A stretch of 64,000 nt of DNA from Blastomonas sp. SL216 (GTDB taxonomy: Bacteria; Pseudomonadota; Alphaproteobacteria; Sphingomonadales; Sphingomonadaceae). The notes beneath the pieces are model-generated. The model saw nothing but the letters and a program-made list of their open reading frames with translations, was not told the DNA's origin and made no database searches. How positions within the stretch are numbered: position 1 is the first letter of the stretch; every line of letters begins with the position of its first letter. Below, in pieces: positions 48,450 through 56,803 of this stretch. Made by a program: the position numbers and the translations under genes. The DNA lies in the NCBI GenBank assembly GCA_026625625.1, contig CP113055.1:746501-810500 (forward strand), read 5' to 3'.

Positions 48450-51074
48450 ATGGCTGTAGCGATGTTCGGACAGAAGCAATCAGAACTGGCAGTCGGGGAT
48501 TCAGGCACCGCCGGTCTCTTGTCCGCGCGGTCGCTGCTGGCCATTTGCGCCCTGTGGCCGGTGGTCATGGGCGTGCGTGCGGTTGCCATGTTGCTTGCTG
48601 CAGGGGCGACCGGCTTTGCCGCGGCTATTCTGACACTGCCTTTCATGGTGGCGGCATCGCTCTCTGTCGTCATCGATCTTGCTATCTTTCTGCCCGGGCG
48701 CAGCGATGCCTTCCGCAAGGCGCTGGGCGACAGCTTTCCGACCATGCTCTCGGCTATCGTGTGCGTGTCGACCGTGTGCTTTTCCTTCGCCGTTGTCAGC
48801 CTTGTTTCCGACAGTTCAGAAGCGAGCATCCTGATCGGGATGATGGCGCTGCTTGGCGCGCTGCTCCCGACCATGGCCGTGCTGGCGCCGCACCGGATGC
48901 TGATGTTCCTTGCGTGCATGGCAACCGGCCTGGGCGTACTGCTGGCGGCCTGGGACCTTCGCTTCGCGCTGGGCACCCTGGTGTTCCTGCCCGCGATGCT
49001 GATGATCGCGCTGATCCGCAGCAAGGATGATCGCGAGCAAGAAGCCGCGCTGGACCAGCAGAAGCTCAACCATGAGCGCGCGCGCTGCCTGCTGACCGAT
49101 TATGAAAAGTCCGGGCGGGGCTGGTTCTGGGAAACCGATCGGCACGGCCGCATCGTGTATATCAGCGCAGAGGCAGTGATTGCGATCGAGGCTGATCCTG
49201 CGACCATCATCGGCCAACCACTGAGCTCGGTGATCTGCTCTCCGGGATCGGAAGGCGGCGGCAGCGAGCGGACGTTCAACTTCCATTTCTCGGCGCGTAC
49301 AGCCTTTAGCGATCTGGCGGTGCGCGTCGCGCAGTCCGAGGAAGAGCGTGCCTGGTCGCTGTCCGGCGCTCCATTCTACAACGAGTTCGGCCAGTTCGTG
49401 GGCTTTCGCGGCCATGGTACCGACCTGACCGAGGTCAAGCGCTCGCACGAGGCGGTCACCCAGCTTGCGCGCTATGACAATCTGACGGGGCTGGCCAACC
49501 GCCTGTACATCAAGGAACTGTTCGAAAAGGCGCTGACCGGTCATCGCGGAGAGCCCAGCCCTTGCGCGCTGTTCCTGCTCGATCTCGACCGGTTCAAGCA
49601 GGTCAACGACACGCTTGGCCATCCCATTGGCGATGCGCTGCTCAAGCAGGTGTCGGAGCGTCTGAAGCGGACCATCGGCGATAGCGGCGAGGTTGGACGG
49701 CTCGGCGGCGACGAATTTCAGGTGGTGCTGCCCGGCATCATCAGCGAGGATCGGTTGGCCGATATCGCCCGCTCGGTGATCATCAACCTCAGCCATCCGT
49801 ATATGGTCGAAGGCAACCAGATCGTCATCGGCGCATCGGTGGGCATTGCCATTGCCGATGGACGCCAGCACCCCGGTGCGGAAACGCTGATCCGCAATGC
49901 CGATCTCGCGCTGTACTCCGCCAAGGAAAACGGCCGCGGCATCTGGAAGTTCTACAGCGAGGACATGCACAAGGTCGCGCATGAACGCCGCGCGCTCGAA
50001 GGCGAACTGCGCGCCGCGCTGCAGGCAGGCGGCATGAGCATCGCCTATCAGCCGGTGGTCAATGTTGCGACCGAAACGATCAGCGGCTTCGAGGCGCTGG
50101 CACGCTGGAACCACCCGGTGCGCGGGCCGATCAGCCCCGGAGCCTTCGTCCCGATCGCCGAGGAATCGGGCCTGATCATGCAGCTGGGCGAATGGGTGCT
50201 GCGAACCGCCTGTGCGGATGCCGCCAACTGGCCCAAGCAGGTCCGCATCGCCGTCAACGTCTCGCCGATGCAGTTTGCAGACCCGGCTTTTCCGTCGATC
50301 GTGCTCAACGCGCTCGCGCAGAGCGGGCTGGAGCCCGAGCGGCTGGAACTGGAAATCACCGAAAGCGTGTTTCTGGACGACAAGCTCGACGCCACGCGCA
50401 TCTTCGAGCGACTCAAGGGCATCGGGGTCCGCCTGGCGCTCGACGATTTCGGCACCGGCTATTCGGCGCTGGGTTATCTGCGCAGCGCGCCGTTCGACAA
50501 GATCAAGATCGACCAGAGCTTCGTGCGCGGTGCTGCGCAATCGGGAAGCGCCAACAGCGCCATCATCCGCTCGATCGTCTCGCTGGCCGAGGCATTGAAC
50601 ATGGAAACCACCGCGGAGGGCGCGGAGACGATCGACGAGCTCGAACTGATCCGCTCGCTGGGGTGCAGCCATGTCCAGGGCTATATCTATGGCAAGCCGG
50701 TGGGCCTGGTCGAGGCCACCGAGCGGCTGGCAGGGCTGGACAGCCATGTCGAGCCGATCGGTCATCAGCGCAGCCGCGAAACCCGCTACAAGGTGCTGCG
50801 GACCATCGGCATCCACCATGACGGCTATTGCTACCCTGCGCGGATCAAGAACATTTCGCCCGGTGGCGCGCTGATCGAAGGGCTGTGGGATGTGCCTGCG
50901 GGCACCGAGTTCGATGTGGCGCTGGGTGCGAACATGAAGGTGCGGGCCGTGGCGCGCTGGTCCGTCGAGGATCGCTGCGGCCTGCAGTTCATCGTGCCGA
51001 TCAGCCTGGAACGCTTCCGCCAGTCCAGCCCGCCGCAGATCGCAACCGGCTATCCCGAGCAGATGCGCGCCTGA
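48450..51074 (+). CDS. Membrane-bound GGDEF-EAL protein with a C-terminal PilZ-like domain
   Basis: This 874-residue c-di-GMP enzyme has an N-terminal block of about five or six helices (about 30-190), a PAS-like domain (about 220-330), GGDEF (GGDEF at 419-423) and EAL (E548-A549-L550). A C-terminal PilZ-like domain (about 770-850) contains ARIKNISPGGALIEG. EAL metal and catalytic residues appear intact (NVSPMQF, LEITES, DDFGTGYS, KIDQSF, AEGAE). The GGDEF I-site RxxD is missing. Both synthesis and breakdown are possible, and the PilZ module may sense the product. Confidence 0.9.
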   Translation: MAVAMFGQKQSELAVGDSGTAGLLSARSLLAICALWPVVMGVRAVAMLLAAGATGFAAAILTLPFMVAASLSVVIDLAIFLPGRSDAFRKALGDSFPTMLSAIVCVSTVCFSFAVVSLVSDSSEASILIGMMALLGALLPTMAVLAPHRMLMFLACMATGLGVLLAAWDLRFALGTLVFLPAMLMIALIRSKDDREQEAALDQQKLNHERARCLLTDYEKSGRGWFWETDRHGRIVYISAEAVIAIEADPATIIGQPLSSVICSPGSEGGGSERTFNFHFSARTAFSDLAVRVAQSEEERAWSLSGAPFYNEFGQFVGFRGHGTDLTEVKRSHEAVTQLARYDNLTGLANRLYIKELFEKALTGHRGEPSPCALFLLDLDRFKQVNDTLGHPIGDALLKQVSERLKRTIGDSGEVGRLGGDEFQVVLPGIISEDRLADIARSVIINLSHPYMVEGNQIVIGASVGIAIADGRQHPGAETLIRNADLALYSAKENGRGIWKFYSEDMHKVAHERRALEGELRAALQAGGMSIAYQPVVNVATETISGFEALARWNHPVRGPISPGAFVPIAEESGLIMQLGEWVLRTACADAANWPKQVRIAVNVSPMQFADPAFPSIVLNALAQSGLEPERLELEITESVFLDDKLDATRIFERLKGIGVRLALDDFGTGYSALGYLRSAPFDKIKIDQSFVRGAAQSGSANSAIIRSIVSLAEALNMETTAEGAETIDELELIRSLGCSHVQGYIYGKPVGLVEATERLAGLDSHVEPIGHQRSRETRYKVLRTIGIHHDGYCYPARIKNISPGGALIEGLWDVPAGTEFDVALGANMKVRAVARWSVEDRCGLQFIVPISLERFRQSSPPQIATGYPEQMRA

Positions 51075-51139
51075 CCGGGTGACAGTGCGCGCCGAGAGGG
51101 CTAAGAACGCACGTTCAAGCCCTGGCTGGAGTCTGCTTC

Positions 51140-51763
51140 ATGATCCGTTCGCTTCTTCCCGTTTCCGCGCTGTCGCTTGCTCTTGCGCTCGCTGCCTGTT
51201 CTGCGGGCGACAAGGCCGCCGAGGCCCCGCTGCCCGAAGGTGCCTGGCAATTGTCGGCGGACCAATCGAATGTGGGCTTTGTTTCGGTCAAGGCCGGCAA
51301 TGTCGGTGAGGCGCACAGCTTCAAGAAGCTCTCGGGCGCGGTCGAGCCCGATGGCACCGTTGGCGTGGCGATCGATCTGGCCAGCGTCGATACCGGCATC
51401 GATGTGCGCAACCAGCGCATGCGCGACATGCTGTTTGAGGTCGCCAGTTTTCCGCAAGCCAAGCTGACCGCCAAGATCGATCCCAACGCGATCAAGGCGC
51501 TCAAGCCCGGCGAGCGCAAGACGATGACGGTACCGGTGACTCTGGACCTGCATGGCACCACCAACAGCATCGAGGCGGCGCTGACCGTGACGCGCCTGGC
51601 GGGCGATTCGGTGCTGGTCGAAACCGCCAAGCCGCTGATCATCGATGCGTCGGCCGTCGGGCTAGAGGCAGGCGTCGGCAAGCTGCAGGAAGTCGCCAAG
51701 CTGCCCGCGATCAGCACCGCGGTGCCGGTGACCGCTTCGCTGGTGTTCAAGCCCAAGACCTGA
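51140..51763 (+). CDS. YceI family lipoprotein
   Basis: This 207-residue protein has a lipoprotein signal (LSLALALAACSAG; lipidated Cys about residue 20) followed by a YceI lipocalin-like beta barrel that binds isoprenoid or amphiphilic lipids in other members. Segments such as DQSNVGFVSVKAG, GVAIDLASVDTGIDVRNQRMRDMLF and VTLDLHG are typical. It lies just upstream of the sulfatase block but has no operator of its own. Confidence 0.88.
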   Translation: MIRSLLPVSALSLALALAACSAGDKAAEAPLPEGAWQLSADQSNVGFVSVKAGNVGEAHSFKKLSGAVEPDGTVGVAIDLASVDTGIDVRNQRMRDMLFEVASFPQAKLTAKIDPNAIKALKPGERKTMTVPVTLDLHGTTNSIEAALTVTRLAGDSVLVETAKPLIIDASAVGLEAGVGKLQEVAKLPAISTAVPVTASLVFKPKT

Positions 51764-51778
51764 CGCGCAACGCGCGGC

Positions 51779-51807
51779 TTGCGTCGCGTGATCATCTGTC
51801 ATAGCCT
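51779..51807 (+). promoter_or_regulatory. Core promoter of sulfatase 1
   Basis: TTGCGT (51779-51784), 17 nt and TAGCCT (51802-51807). The same -10 hexamer and 17-nt spacing occur at the GST and DUF1330 promoters of this block. Confidence 0.5.
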
Positions 51808-51814
51808 CTGCCAA
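51796..51814. promoter_or_regulatory. Degenerate operator before sulfatase 1
   Basis: CTGTCA-TAGCCTC-TGCCAA matches TTGACA-N7-TGTCAA at 9 of 12 arm positions and has a nearly identical spacer to the 53657 copy. It covers the -10 element. Part of the match comes from the shared TAGCCT promoter element, so this is a candidate only. Confidence 0.4.
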
Positions 51815-51848
51815 AAGGTGGTTGGGACCATCTGATGCGGGAGGATGC

Positions 51849-53645
51849 ATGGCCGGGACAAAGTTCCTCGCGGCGATCGGTGCGGCGCTGACCCTGGCGG
51901 CCGCCGCGCCGCCAGCTGTGCCGCCGCAGCCCGTCGCAGCGCCAGCGCCCGCACCCACCCGCGCGCCCAATTTCGTGGTGCTGCTGGCCGACGATCTGGC
52001 GCTGATGGATCTTGGCATTTATGGCGGCGAGGCACGCACGCCCCATATCGACGCGCTGGCGCGGCGCGGGCGGATGTTCGGCCGCTATTACAGCTCGCCG
52101 CTCTGCTCGCCGTCGCGCGCGATGCTGCTCACCGGGCTGGACAATCACCGCACCGGCGTTTCCACCATTCCCGAAGTGATCCCTAAAGAGCATGTCGGCA
52201 AGAAGGGCTATACGCTGCGCTTCGAGCCCGGTGTCACAACGATATCGGCCCGCCTGAAGCAGCGCGGCTATCGCACCTATATGACCGGCAAATGGCATCT
52301 TGGCCATGACGCCGGGGATCTGCCCAATGCCCATGGCTTCGATCGGTCCTTCGTGCTCGACGCCTCGGGCGCGGACAATTGGGAACAGAAATCCTATATG
52401 CCCTATTATGCCACGGCGCCGTGGTTCGAGGATGGCAAGCCTGCGACACTGCCCAAGGATTTCTATTCCTCCCGGTTTCTGGTCGACCAGATGATCGACT
52501 ATCTGGGCAAGGACGATCCGCAAAAGCCGTTCTTCGCCTATATCGGCTTCCAGGCGATCCATATCCCGGTTCAGGCCCCTCCGGAATTCACCCGCAAATA
52601 CAAGGATAGCTATCGCGAAGGCTGGGCAGCGATGCGCAAGGCGCGCTGGCAGCGGGCGCAGGCAAGCGGGTTGATCCCCGAGGGCGCGCCGCTGGCCGAT
52701 CCGCCCAAGGGCGCGCGCCGCTGGGAGAGCTTGCCGCCCGAGGAACAGGCGCTTTTCGCGCGGCACATGGCGATCAATGCGGGCATGATCGAGGCGATGG
52801 ATCATCATATCGGGCGGCTGGTCGATCATCTCAAGCGCACCGGCCAGTATGACAATACGGTGTTCGTCTTCACATCGGACAATGGGCCAGAGCCCAGCAA
52901 TCCGCTGGCGACATCGCGCACCATGCAATGGTGGCTCGACAATAACGGCTACAGCGTTTCGGCGGACAATTGGGGCGGGAAGGGCACCTATGCGTTTATC
53001 GGACCGGAATTCGCCAATGCCGCAGCCTCGCCTGGCGCGCTGTTCAAATTCTATGCGAGCGAAGGCGGCCTGCACGTGCCGATGGTGATGGCGGGCCCCG
53101 GAATAGCGCCTGCTCCACCAAGCATGGCGATGGCGACGGTCACCGATATCGCGCCGACACTGTTCGCGCTGGCCGGAGGGCAGGCCGATGCCGATGCGTT
53201 TGACGGCCGGTCGCTGGTGCCGCTGCTGACCGGGCAGAGCGAGACGGTGCGGTCCCCCGAGGTGGCGACCGGCTTCGAGGTGTCGGGCAATGCGGCGCTG
53301 TTCAAGGGCAGCTACAAGCTGGTGCGCAACCTCAAGCCTTATGGCGATGGCGTCTGGCGGCTGTTCGATATCGCCACCGATCCTAGCGAGACGCGCGATC
53401 TGAGCAAGGCCGAGCCGGCGAAATTCCGCGAGCTGATGGCCGACTATCGCGCCTATGCCAAGCGCAACGGCGTGCTGGAAATGCCCGATGGCTATGACTC
53501 GACCGTCCAGATCGCCAAGAACACCGTGCGCAAGATGGCCGCGCGCTATTGGTGGGTGCTGCTGGTCGCGGGGGTGTTCCTTGTGGCGCTGCTTTACGGC
53601 CTGGTGCGTCTGGTGCGGCGCAGGGGACGCCTGCGTCCGGCTTGA
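51849..53645 (+). CDS. Sulfatase 1: exported, cysteine type, with a C-terminal membrane anchor
   Basis: This 598-residue type I sulfatase would hydrolyse an organic sulfate ester. It has a signal peptide (about residues 1-22), a proline/alanine-rich linker, the metal site VVLLADDLALMDLGIYGG and the formylglycine motif C86-S-P-S-R in SSPLCSPSRAMLLTG. Further ligands are TGKWHLGH and FTSDNGPE. A final hydrophobic helix (about 571-588) followed by RRRGRLR anchors it with the catalytic domain in the periplasm. GGAGG lies 5 nt before ATG 51849. C86 needs the formylglycine enzyme encoded nearby. Confidence 0.92.
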   Translation: MAGTKFLAAIGAALTLAAAAPPAVPPQPVAAPAPAPTRAPNFVVLLADDLALMDLGIYGGEARTPHIDALARRGRMFGRYYSSPLCSPSRAMLLTGLDNHRTGVSTIPEVIPKEHVGKKGYTLRFEPGVTTISARLKQRGYRTYMTGKWHLGHDAGDLPNAHGFDRSFVLDASGADNWEQKSYMPYYATAPWFEDGKPATLPKDFYSSRFLVDQMIDYLGKDDPQKPFFAYIGFQAIHIPVQAPPEFTRKYKDSYREGWAAMRKARWQRAQASGLIPEGAPLADPPKGARRWESLPPEEQALFARHMAINAGMIEAMDHHIGRLVDHLKRTGQYDNTVFVFTSDNGPEPSNPLATSRTMQWWLDNNGYSVSADNWGGKGTYAFIGPEFANAAASPGALFKFYASEGGLHVPMVMAGPGIAPAPPSMAMATVTDIAPTLFALAGGQADADAFDGRSLVPLLTGQSETVRSPEVATGFEVSGNAALFKGSYKLVRNLKPYGDGVWRLFDIATDPSETRDLSKAEPAKFRELMADYRAYAKRNGVLEMPDGYDSTVQIAKNTVRKMAARYWWVLLVAGVFLVALLYGLVRLVRRRGRLRPA

Positions 53646-53670
53646 CCCCATCCGCATATTGACATAGCCT
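53642..53670 (+). promoter_or_regulatory. Core promoter of the GST/sulfatase 2 unit
   Basis: TTGACC (53642-53647), 17 nt and TAGCCT (53665-53670). The -10 hexamer is the spacer of the palindromic operator, so repressor binding should exclude polymerase. Confidence 0.55.
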
Positions 53671-53679
53671 GTGTCAATA
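53657..53679. promoter_or_regulatory. Palindromic operator, copy 1
   Basis: TATTGACA-TAGCCTG-TGTCAATA is a perfect palindrome with 8-bp arms and a 7-nt spacer. It lies 18 nt before the GST ATG and immediately after the sulfatase 1 stop. The same arms and spacing recur at 58831-58853. Confidence 0.8.
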
Positions 53680-53697
53680 AAACATGCGGAGGAGAGA

Positions 53698-54726
53698 ATG
53701 CAGGCTGTCGAACTGCTCGGGGCGCCAGGTTCGCCCTATACGCGCAAGATGCTCGCGCTGCTGCGCTATCGCGGCATTGCCCACCGGATGATCTGGGGCA
53801 GCCATATGCAACCGCCCGCCAGATATCCGGTCCCCAAGGTCAAGCTGCTGCCGACCTTCTATTTCGGCGAGAGCGATGCCCGCGAGGCAGCGGTCGATTC
53901 CACTCCGATCATCCGTCGGCTGGAAGCCGACTTTCCGGGCCGGTCGGTGCTGCCCGATGATGAGCTGCTTGGCTTTCTGGATCTGCTGATCGAGGATTTT
54001 GCCGATGAGTGGATGACCAAGATGATGTTCCACTATCGCTGGCATTATGCGGCTGACGCGGCCAATGCCGGGCCGCTGCTGATCTTCTGGCAAAGCCCGA
54101 CCTATCCCGACGAAGTGGCACAGCAGATGGCGGATGGTTTTGCCCGGCGGCAGATCGATCGCCTGTATGTCGTCGGATCGAACGACATCACCGCCCCGAT
54201 CATCGAGGCGAGCTATCAGCGGCTGATCGGCATTCTCGATCGCGCTCTGGCGCGCACCGGTTTCGTGCTTGGCACACGGCCTTCAGCGGCCGATTTTGCG
54301 ATCTATGGCCAGCTGACCCAGCTTGGCATTGTCGATCCGACGCCCGCTGCGATCATGGCGAAGAGCGCGCCGCGGCTTCGCGCCTGGCTCGACCGGGTGG
54401 AGGATCTATCGGGGCTGCCCGATGGCGACTGGCTGGACCATGATGCGCTGCATGATCATCTGGGCGAACTGCTGACCGAGATCGGACGGGTCTATGCGCC
54501 GTTCCTGATCGCCAATGCGCGCGCCGCAGCCGCAGGCCAGAGCGATTTCGAAACCGAGATTGACGGCAAGCGCTGGACGCAGCCGGTCTTCCCCTATCAG
54601 GCCAAATGCCTGGTCACGCTGCGCGCGGCGCGAGCGGCCTTGTCCGCCGATGCCAGAGCAGGGCTCGATCGGTTGATGGCCGGGACCGGATGCGAGGCCA
54701 TCTTTGCCGAAGAGGCTGTGGCATGA
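53698..54726 (+). CDS. Glutathione S-transferase-like protein
   Basis: This 342-residue protein has an N-terminal thioredoxin-like domain (LLGAPGSPYTRKMLALLRYRGI, about residues 5-26) and a helical GST C-domain (about 90-220, with DRALARTGFVLGTRPSAADFAIYG). About 100 extra residues at the C-terminus make it longer than common GSTs (200-230). It may conjugate glutathione to, or bind, the product of sulfatase action. It overlaps sulfatase 2 by 4 nt. Confidence 0.82.
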   Translation: MQAVELLGAPGSPYTRKMLALLRYRGIAHRMIWGSHMQPPARYPVPKVKLLPTFYFGESDAREAAVDSTPIIRRLEADFPGRSVLPDDELLGFLDLLIEDFADEWMTKMMFHYRWHYAADAANAGPLLIFWQSPTYPDEVAQQMADGFARRQIDRLYVVGSNDITAPIIEASYQRLIGILDRALARTGFVLGTRPSAADFAIYGQLTQLGIVDPTPAAIMAKSAPRLRAWLDRVEDLSGLPDGDWLDHDALHDHLGELLTEIGRVYAPFLIANARAAAAGQSDFETEIDGKRWTQPVFPYQAKCLVTLRAARAALSADARAGLDRLMAGTGCEAIFAEEAVA

Positions 54727-56384
54727 TCCGCCGCCTATTGCTTGGCCTGTTGCTGGTCGTGGTTGCCGGTGGCACCTGGGCCTGGTTCAACAAGAGCAAG
54801 GTCTTGCTGTTTGCCGCCTCGCATATGGGCAAGCACGAGATCGGCCCCAATCAGCCGGTCGTCTGGCAGAAGGGGCCTGACACGGCAGCTTTGCCCGCCG
54901 ACAAGCGTCCGCCGAACATCGTGTTCATCCTCGCTGATGACCTTGGCATCAACGACATCTCGACCTTTGGTGGTGGTGTGGCGGGTGGAAAGGTTCCGAC
55001 GCCCAATATCGACCGCCTGGCAGCCGAAGGCGCGATCTATTCGCAGGCCTATGCCGGAACCGCGAGCTGTGCGCCGTCGCGCGCGATGATCCTGACCGGG
55101 CGTTACCCCACCCGCACCGGATTTGAATTCACGCCCACGCCCGATGGCATGGGCCGGATCGTCAAGGCCTTGTCGGACGAGATGGACTCGGGCTTGCCGC
55201 CAGTGACCTATCTCGATTCCGCAGTGGAAGGTTCGCCCGACTTCGACGGCCAGGGCCTGCCCGGAAGCGAGCAGACCATCGCCGAGATACTGAAACCGGC
55301 GGGCTATCACAGTGTGCATATCGGCAAATGGCATCTGGGCGATGGTCCGGAATTCAGCGCCAATGCGCAAGGCTTTGACGAAAGCCTGTTGATGGCGAGC
55401 GCGATGCACCTGCCCGAGGACGATCCCAATGTCGTCAACGCCAAGGTCGATTTCGATCCGATCGACAAGTTCCTCTGGGCGCGGATGCAGTTTGCCACCA
55501 GCTATAATGGCGGGAAATGGTTCAAGCCAGGCGGCTATCTGGCCGATTACTGGACCGACGAGGCGATCAAGGTGATCGAGGCGAACCGCAACCGTCCGTT
55601 CTTCCTCTATCTCGCGCACTGGAATGTGCACACGCCGCTTCAGGCGACCAGGGCGGATTATGACGCGGTCGGCGACATCAAGCCGCATCGGCTGCGCGTC
55701 TATGCCGCCATGGTCCGCGCACTCGACCGCTCGGTCGGGCGGATCATGCAGTCGCTCAAGGATCAGGGGCTGGATGACAACACCATCATCGTGTTTTCCA
55801 GCGACAATGGCGGCGCGGGCTATATCGGACTGCCTCAGGTCAATGCCCCCTATCGCGGCTGGAAGCTGACTTTGTTTGAAGGCGGCATCCGCGTGCCGAT
55901 GTTCGTGCGCTGGCCCGGCCGGATCAAACCGGGGACCAAGGTGGAAACCCCCGTTGCGCATATCGACCTGATGCCGACCTTCGCCAGGGCTGGCGGTGTG
56001 ACATTGCCCGCAGGATTGCAGGTGGATGGCGTCAACCTGCTGGGCGATGATCCCGCCAATCCTGTTGGCAAGCGCACCGATGACGCGATCTTCTGGCAGA
56101 GCGCCTATTATCGCGTGGTTCGCCAGGGGGACTGGAAGCTGCAGGTCACCGAACGGCCGCGCAAGACCTGGCTGTTCAACCTGAAGGACGATCCCACCGA
56201 GAAGCGTGATCTTGCAGCGGCCAACCCGGCCAAGGTCGCCGAGCTCAAGGCGTTGCTCGACAAGCATCAGAAAAGCGCACGCAAGCCGCTCTATCCGCAC
56301 ACGATCGAAGCGCCTGTCGCAATCGACAAGCCCCTGGGCGTAAAGTTCAAGAAGGGCGATGCCCTGATCTACTGGCCCAATTGA
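54723..56384 (+). CDS. Sulfatase 2: cysteine type, with an N-terminal membrane anchor
   Basis: This 553-residue type I sulfatase has an N-terminal hydrophobic helix (about residues 4-20) that lacks an obvious cleavage site and probably anchors it. The metal site is IVFILADDLGINDISTFGG and the formylglycine motif is C116-A-P-S-R in TASCAPSRAMILTGRYPTRTG. GKWHLGDG and FSSDNGG supply further ligands. It is only distantly similar to sulfatase 1, so the two probably cut different esters. It is coupled to the GST gene upstream and to a small membrane protein downstream. Confidence 0.92.
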   Translation: MIRRLLLGLLLVVVAGGTWAWFNKSKVLLFAASHMGKHEIGPNQPVVWQKGPDTAALPADKRPPNIVFILADDLGINDISTFGGGVAGGKVPTPNIDRLAAEGAIYSQAYAGTASCAPSRAMILTGRYPTRTGFEFTPTPDGMGRIVKALSDEMDSGLPPVTYLDSAVEGSPDFDGQGLPGSEQTIAEILKPAGYHSVHIGKWHLGDGPEFSANAQGFDESLLMASAMHLPEDDPNVVNAKVDFDPIDKFLWARMQFATSYNGGKWFKPGGYLADYWTDEAIKVIEANRNRPFFLYLAHWNVHTPLQATRADYDAVGDIKPHRLRVYAAMVRALDRSVGRIMQSLKDQGLDDNTIIVFSSDNGGAGYIGLPQVNAPYRGWKLTLFEGGIRVPMFVRWPGRIKPGTKVETPVAHIDLMPTFARAGGVTLPAGLQVDGVNLLGDDPANPVGKRTDDAIFWQSAYYRVVRQGDWKLQVTERPRKTWLFNLKDDPTEKRDLAAANPAKVAELKALLDKHQKSARKPLYPHTIEAPVAIDKPLGVKFKKGDALIYWPN

Positions 56385-56803
56385 TGGCTGAGCTGCTGCC
56401 CCGGCTGGAACCGGTGCCCCCGTCGGCACCATCGCGTTTCCTGGCTGTTTGCGGCCTGCTCACGCTGATCCCCGGCACGATCCATGTGTTTCTGCCCGAT
56501 GGCGGGGCAGGGGTGATTGCCGGGATCGATCTGGCGCGCGGTGGCGAGCGGACGGTGGCGATGTTCGCCTGGGCGGGCGCGACCCAGATGGTCTGGGGGC
56601 TGATGATGCTGGCCGTCGCTCTGCGCTACCGTGCGCTGGTGCCGCTGGCACTCGCGCTGATGCTGGCCGAGCGGACGCTGCATGCGCTCAATTTCTGGGT
56701 GCTCAAGGCCTTGCCGCACCACCCGCCGGAAAATTATGCGGTGCTGGTGGCGATCCCGCTTATCGCGCTGTTCCTGGTGCTGGCGCTGCGGCGTCGCGGA
56801 TGA
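56384..56803 (+). CDS. Small integral membrane protein, unrecognised
   Basis: This 139-residue protein has four predicted membrane helices (about residues 18-35, 58-80, 82-100 and 115-135) and an HPP turn (LPHHPPENYAVLVA). I do not recognise a family. Its ATG shares one base with the sulfatase 2 stop, so it is part of that operon. It may be an uptake or scaffold component. Its last 44 nt overlap the 3' end of the convergent formylglycine enzyme gene. Confidence 0.7.
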   Translation: MAELLPRLEPVPPSAPSRFLAVCGLLTLIPGTIHVFLPDGGAGVIAGIDLARGGERTVAMFAWAGATQMVWGLMMLAVALRYRALVPLALALMLAERTLHALNFWVLKALPHHPPENYAVLVAIPLIALFLVLALRRRG

